From positions 16,670 to 26,996 of the forward strand of contig NW_003121417.1 in NCBI RefSeq assembly GCF_000003605.2: a stretch of 10,327 bases of DNA, in the 5' to 3' direction. Positions 7,219 to 10,327 of the stretch are shown piece after piece. The number at the start of each line of letters is the position of its first letter. Position 1 is the first letter of the stretch. Made by a program: the position numbers and the translations under genes. Origin of the DNA: Saccoglossus kowalevskii (taxonomy: Eukaryota; Hemichordata; Enteropneusta; Harrimaniidae). Under the pieces are notes generated by a model. It did no database searches. It was not told the DNA's origin and was given only the letters and a program-made list of their open reading frames with translations.

Positions 7219-7600
7219 ATAATCATTTTTCCTTAAAAAAAATAAGCATTGCAATTAACTTACCAAGAAGGTGGAATGTACATTTAATAAACATATCGAT
7301 TAATGACATTGGCAAATTGTACAAATATTTTTCTCAAAACAACTTTTATACAACACAACGGAATTGTATTAGACCAAGAAGCTACGGGAACGCAGACGGG
7401 CTGTATCAGTGTTTTATGGGAGGAAAACTACAAGAAAATAAGACCCGCAGTGGCCAATTTCGGACTTGATGGATATATTTGACTACTGGATTGATCAATT
7501 TTTTATGAAGCTCGTCGAAATATTGATTGACATTGCCGAGTACGAGTGTCAACATTCAATAAATTCGATAAATTGTTGCAACTTGTAACGTGTGCGAGCT
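7219..7600 (+). other. Probable 3'UTR with two poly(A) signals
   Basis: Two AATAAA hexamers follow the stop codon on the + strand, at 7286-7291 and 7558-7563. The second is followed by GT-rich sequence (TTGTAACGTGTGCGAGC from about 7584), as expected of a cleavage site, so the transcript probably ends near 7580-7600. An open frame at 7203-7469 overlaps the coding end and looks fortuitous. Confidence 0.55.
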
Positions 7601-7616
7601 TTGATATCATATACAC

Positions 7617-7645
7617 TATGGTATATAAAAGAGTATATTACCATA
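7617..7645. repeat. Near-perfect palindrome containing a TATA-like core
   Basis: TATGGTATATA (7617-7627) pairs with TATATTACCATA (7634-7645) apart from one extra base, with a 6-nt loop. TATATAAAAG inside it would fit a TATA box, but no promoter context or downstream gene start was recognised. Confidence 0.4.
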
Positions 7646-8395
7646 ATACGGGTATGTAACCATGACAATTCTAGGCCGCTCATTGACAAATTCAAGACAG
7701 TCATGGTACAAGTGAAGCGGCTGATAAATGCGAAACTGTCAATCTTCGACGCATGCAGGCTTGCGCACACTCACGCCCTTCCACCGTGACAGGCGAGACA
7801 TTCATTATAACACATTGAAAGTACAACAACAATGTTCAAGGGGAGGTGAGGAATTTGAAGACATCAAATCGCAATTCCATATTGTTTATTCCTTCCCTAA
7901 AAGAAGAATATTTATAATACCCCCTAACTGATTTCGAGAAGCCAACCATCATACACAAATGTCCATCCTGTAAATTAGCTCTAGAAAAAATATAGTCATT
8001 TCTATACATAGATGACGATGTTGTTAATTCACTTGACATTTGAATAATAATTACAATGCGTCACTCCATCGACCAGCTCTACGTACGGTCTAAGTCTGGT
8101 AATATTATATATATTGTTCTTGGTCTCAACGTATAGGCAAGTGGTTCTATATTCGGTTCATCGAAAAATTCAATGTCACTGTCTTCCATATTGCTAGTAT
8201 GTCTAATGAACTTTTTTAACATAAATACACGTATCACGCATTATCTGTATTCTTCTGATAGTAATTGCCACTTATGTGTTCAAGTATTCCTTGTTTGTTC
8301 ATTTTATTATGAGATTCTATGGTATAAAAATCTAGGTATTTATTAATTTGATAAGATCACTCAATATTTCTCATGTTTTCTTTTTTCTTTACCAG
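7646..8395. other. Non-coding spacer downstream of the transporter gene
   Basis: No supported feature. Overlapping short open frames on both strands (7549-7789, 7728-8039) have no family resemblance and conflict with each other. A strong pyrimidine-rich AG at 8380-8395 closes the stretch and is discussed with the next entry. Confidence 0.45.
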
Positions 8396-8609
8396 CTGTT
8401 CTGTTCTCCCCCTGGGTCTTATTTCTGCTGTTCCAAGTGCACAACTGTAGAAACCTTGGAATTGGGGAATTGACCTCTTGGCGAGCGGTCATCGATCTGT
8501 CTACGGTGTCTATCCGGTACTCTCTCCCACGTTTGCACACCATGATGAAAAATCAATGTGTTACAAATAATAAAGCATGTAAAAGTGAAAACAATTTCCG
8601 AATAAATTG
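8396..8609 (+). other. Weak candidate terminal exon after a strong splice acceptor
   Basis: TTTTCTTTTTTCTTTACCAG ends at 8395 and is a textbook 3' splice site. From it, one frame (phase 1; first full codon GTT at 8398) stays open for about 70 codons and stops at a TGA overlapped by AATAAA (CGAATAAATTGA). The predicted peptide begins with a hydrophobic stretch (VLFSPWVLFLLFQV) and becomes basic and polar. No family was recognised. No partner exon was found upstream, and the minus strand is also open over 8361-8543, so this may be chance. Confidence 0.18.
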
Positions 8610-8699
8610 AACAATAGAACGAAGTAATTTATAAATTTAAGAAATTTACAATTAATATTGTAGTTATCAAATACAATATGATGCTTTCATCTGATATCA

Positions 8700-8995
8700 C
8701 GCCATTTCCGTATCCCCGGACATCATTTCCGTCGAGGGGACGCCATTTCCGTATTCAAAGTCACCATTTTCGTAAGTTGCCTTCGCCATTTACAGAAACA
8801 GAGACTCCATTTTGTATTGGTGTTCGCAGTTTCAGTATTTGCGGTCACCATTCACTCACACGGGGATCCCGCTTCCGTATTCCCGGACATCATTTCCATC
8901 GAGGGAGGCGCCATTTCTATAAAGGGTGGCGACGTTCCCAAATTCAAAGTCGCCATTTTCGGATTGGCGGACATTGTTTTCGTATTCACCATTTC
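8700..8995. repeat. Degenerate 21-bp minisatellite, about 14 units
   Basis: Units begin at 8700, 8721, 8741, 8762, 8784, 8805, 8825, 8846, 8867, 8888, 8909, 8930, 8951 and 8972; most are 21 bp, four are 20 or 22. The rough consensus is CGCCATTTCCGTATTCNNGGA. Units 1-2 (8700-8740) closely resemble units 9-10 (8867-8908), and units 3-4 resemble units 12-13, so a multi-unit block was duplicated. The exact core CGCCATTT recurs at 8700, 8741, 8784, 8909 and 8951. The period is a multiple of three; consequently a 134-codon + strand frame (8678-9082) is open across it with a pseudo-heptad pattern (RHFRI). That frame is not taken as a gene. Confidence 0.9.
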
Positions 8996-9270
8996 CTTAT
9001 GTATGTGAGCCTCCGTACTTACATTTTCGTCCTCCTGCTCACTAAATTCTTTTTCGCTATTATTCCCTCTTTGGTGGTGTGAAAGATGAACTCATCTTTT
9101 TCTTTGGGGCTATTCATTTCTTTTTCAGCAGTGGCAGTTTCTTCGTTCAATTCGAGTTCAGGAATTGTTTGCTTGTTCAATGCTATGTTTATTAAACTGC
9201 AACTAGTTTCTTGCAGGAGTTTTACGCATGGTTTTATTGCGTTCAATAAAATCACGCGTTCGCAATAAAG
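8852..9270 (-). pseudogene. Candidate decayed coding sequence: acidic segment plus heptad repeats
   Basis: On the minus strand two overlapping open frames look like one interrupted sequence. The upstream frame (about 9270 down to 9019) encodes an E/K/T-rich stretch (for example ELNEETATAEKEM). Near 9060-9090 the sensible composition moves to another frame, open from 9091 to 8852, which continues acidic (SEKEFSEQEDEN) and enters the 21-bp array as heptads around a T/S-E-M-A/M core. Further 3', stops and frame changes break the heptads (TGA at 8852-8854). GTAAGT at about 9020-9015 could be a splice donor that removes the array, with the upstream frame open exactly up to it. No family is recognised. 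Alternatives are a frameshifted pseudogene, an assembly indel, or chance open frames in a repeat. Confidence 0.25.
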
Positions 9271-9736
9271 TCACACATTGAACTCACTCATGTAAAAACT
9301 AGTTGTCGGTCGAATTGTTTTGCGATAGACACAATTGAGAGCATGTGCATTTCAATGTAATGTTTTTAAGTATCGTTGAGGATTATTTTGTAAAGAAATA
9401 GCTAAAATGATTTCATCCATTCGTAAAAGGGACGTTGTTACTTCTACGATAACTTGTCACTAAAGGTTATTGAAAACTAGAGTGAAATATCAACGAACTT
9501 CTGCATTATCTATCAAATGAACGTCGTTACTTGCTATGATCGCGTAATAAAAGAACATGGGGTTACTTTCAACAGTTGTCGGACTGTCTCAAAAACACTT
9601 TTACATCAGTGTTTTGATTATTTTTTTTCAGAGTAATGAAAGAATCACTGGCAGTCGATTTTGAACTACCACATTGTATACCGGGAAGCATTTTGGCACA
9701 GTTTTACTGAAAATTTATGCAAATGAGACGATTTAT
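9271..9736. other. Non-coding spacer with one small hairpin
   Basis: No exon or RNA gene supported. TCAAAAACACT (9589-9599) and AGTGTTTTGA (9608-9617) form a 10-bp stem with one bulge and an 8-nt loop. A loosely repeated phrase (GACGTTGTTACTTCTACGAT near 9430, AACGTCGTTACTTGCTATGAT near 9520) may be a weak duplication. Confidence 0.4.
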
Positions 9737-10003
9737 TCAACCAATCGTGTCAATCATAGAAATTCCCCTGCGCACTATTCCAAGACACAGCAACATTTCT
9801 TGGATAATGAAAAGGGCGCAAAATAGGGGTAGCAGTTTAATAGTGATAAACAGTGGCGACCAAAAGTAAAATTTACCAAAGTCAATACCTACATTCAATT
9901 TTGTTGTACCATCTCCCAACAAGTCTAATGGTTTACTGATTACGTATAAAATGCTGTCAACGCGGAATGTAGCAAATGACTGAACATGTTGAATGCAAAA
10001 CAA
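9737..10003 (-). other. Weak candidate terminal exon of an unidentified membrane protein
   Basis: An 88-codon minus-strand frame ends at TGA, immediately overlapped by AATAAA (TGAATAAA). The peptide has a hydrophobic pair of segments in its second half (about residues 46-76, FYFWSPLFITIKLLPLF and LFIIQEMLLCLGIV) and ends RRGISMIDTIG. An acceptor (CAACATGTTCAG at about 9978, after a T-rich stretch) would make it a terminal exon starting near SFATFRVD rather than at the ATG at 10003. No family is recognised, and AT-rich DNA readily yields hydrophobic open frames. Confidence 0.25.
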
Positions 10004-10327
10004 CTAAACAACAACTATTTTATTGGAGTTGTGCTTCAGAATAAGCAAGTACCAAATGTTTGTTTCTTCCACCTTGAATGAGTAAAAAAAAAATGATAAA
10101 CCTTGCTAATGAAATATAACTTAATTTTCATAATAATCACTTGCACTATAGTTGCATTCACAACTCTTACCAATAATATATACTACAAGTAACCTGTAGA
10201 ATGCTGTGTGGGTAATATTTTTATATTGATTTTTGTTGCATTTGCAGCAAATAGTTACCAAACAATGAGAAATCTATAGGATTGGATATACCTCTCAGCT
10301 GGCTTCACATGCATAGTTCAAGACTGT
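10004..10327. other. AT-rich non-coding end of window
   Basis: Nothing supported beyond an A-run near 10083 and a small hairpin-like TTGTTGCatttGCAGCAA near 10234. Confidence 0.5.

Noticed and set aside
8678-9082. 134-codon plus-strand gene with RHFRI-type repeats
   Set aside because: The frame is open because the 21-bp period preserves it, other frames are also open, and the residue pattern merely restates the DNA repeat. No start context or family support.

Overview
The window looks like nuclear DNA from an animal, most likely a marine invertebrate. It is AT-rich and mostly non-coding, has GT-AG introns and AATAAA poly(A) signals, and carries several families of short repeats and no prokaryotic gene organisation. 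The species cannot be settled from the sequence.

The one confident gene is the 3' part of a monocarboxylate-transporter-like (SLC16/MCT, major facilitator superfamily) gene on the + strand. A 900-nt exon (4981-5880) and a terminal exon (7049-7218) are joined by a phase-1 intron. Together they encode the last 356 or so residues, from TM4 to the C-terminus. The exons for TM1-TM3 were not found and probably lie upstream of the window. The D/R pair of TM8 that supports proton-coupled transport in classical MCTs appears to be replaced.

The rest is repeat-rich non-coding DNA. 1-1140 is AT-rich, with a 67-nt hairpin at 58-124 and a perfect CRE palindrome. 1143-1531 is a minisatellite of 48-bp subunits in alternating A/B (96-bp) order; each subunit carries a 16-bp palindrome made of two opposed GATA sites. 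1915-2350 is a GC-richer stretch of unknown origin. 2768-2865 is a tiny foldback element with 17-bp perfect inverted ends inside a 9-bp direct repeat. 3922-3986 is another foldback. 4157-4300 is a poly-G tract followed by a 34-bp tandem repeat. Two related MITE-like elements sit in the same orientation on either side of the 900-nt transporter exon, one in each flanking intron; one carries a perfect NRF1-type motif. 7219-7600 is the likely 3'UTR.

Downstream, 8700-8995 is a degenerate 21-bp minisatellite of about 14 units. Its minus strand, with the adjoining 9019-9270 region, resembles a decayed, frameshifted heptad-repeat coding sequence. Three weak terminal-exon candidates (8396-8609 +, 9737-10003 -, and a rejected one at 597-770 -) could not be assigned to any family.
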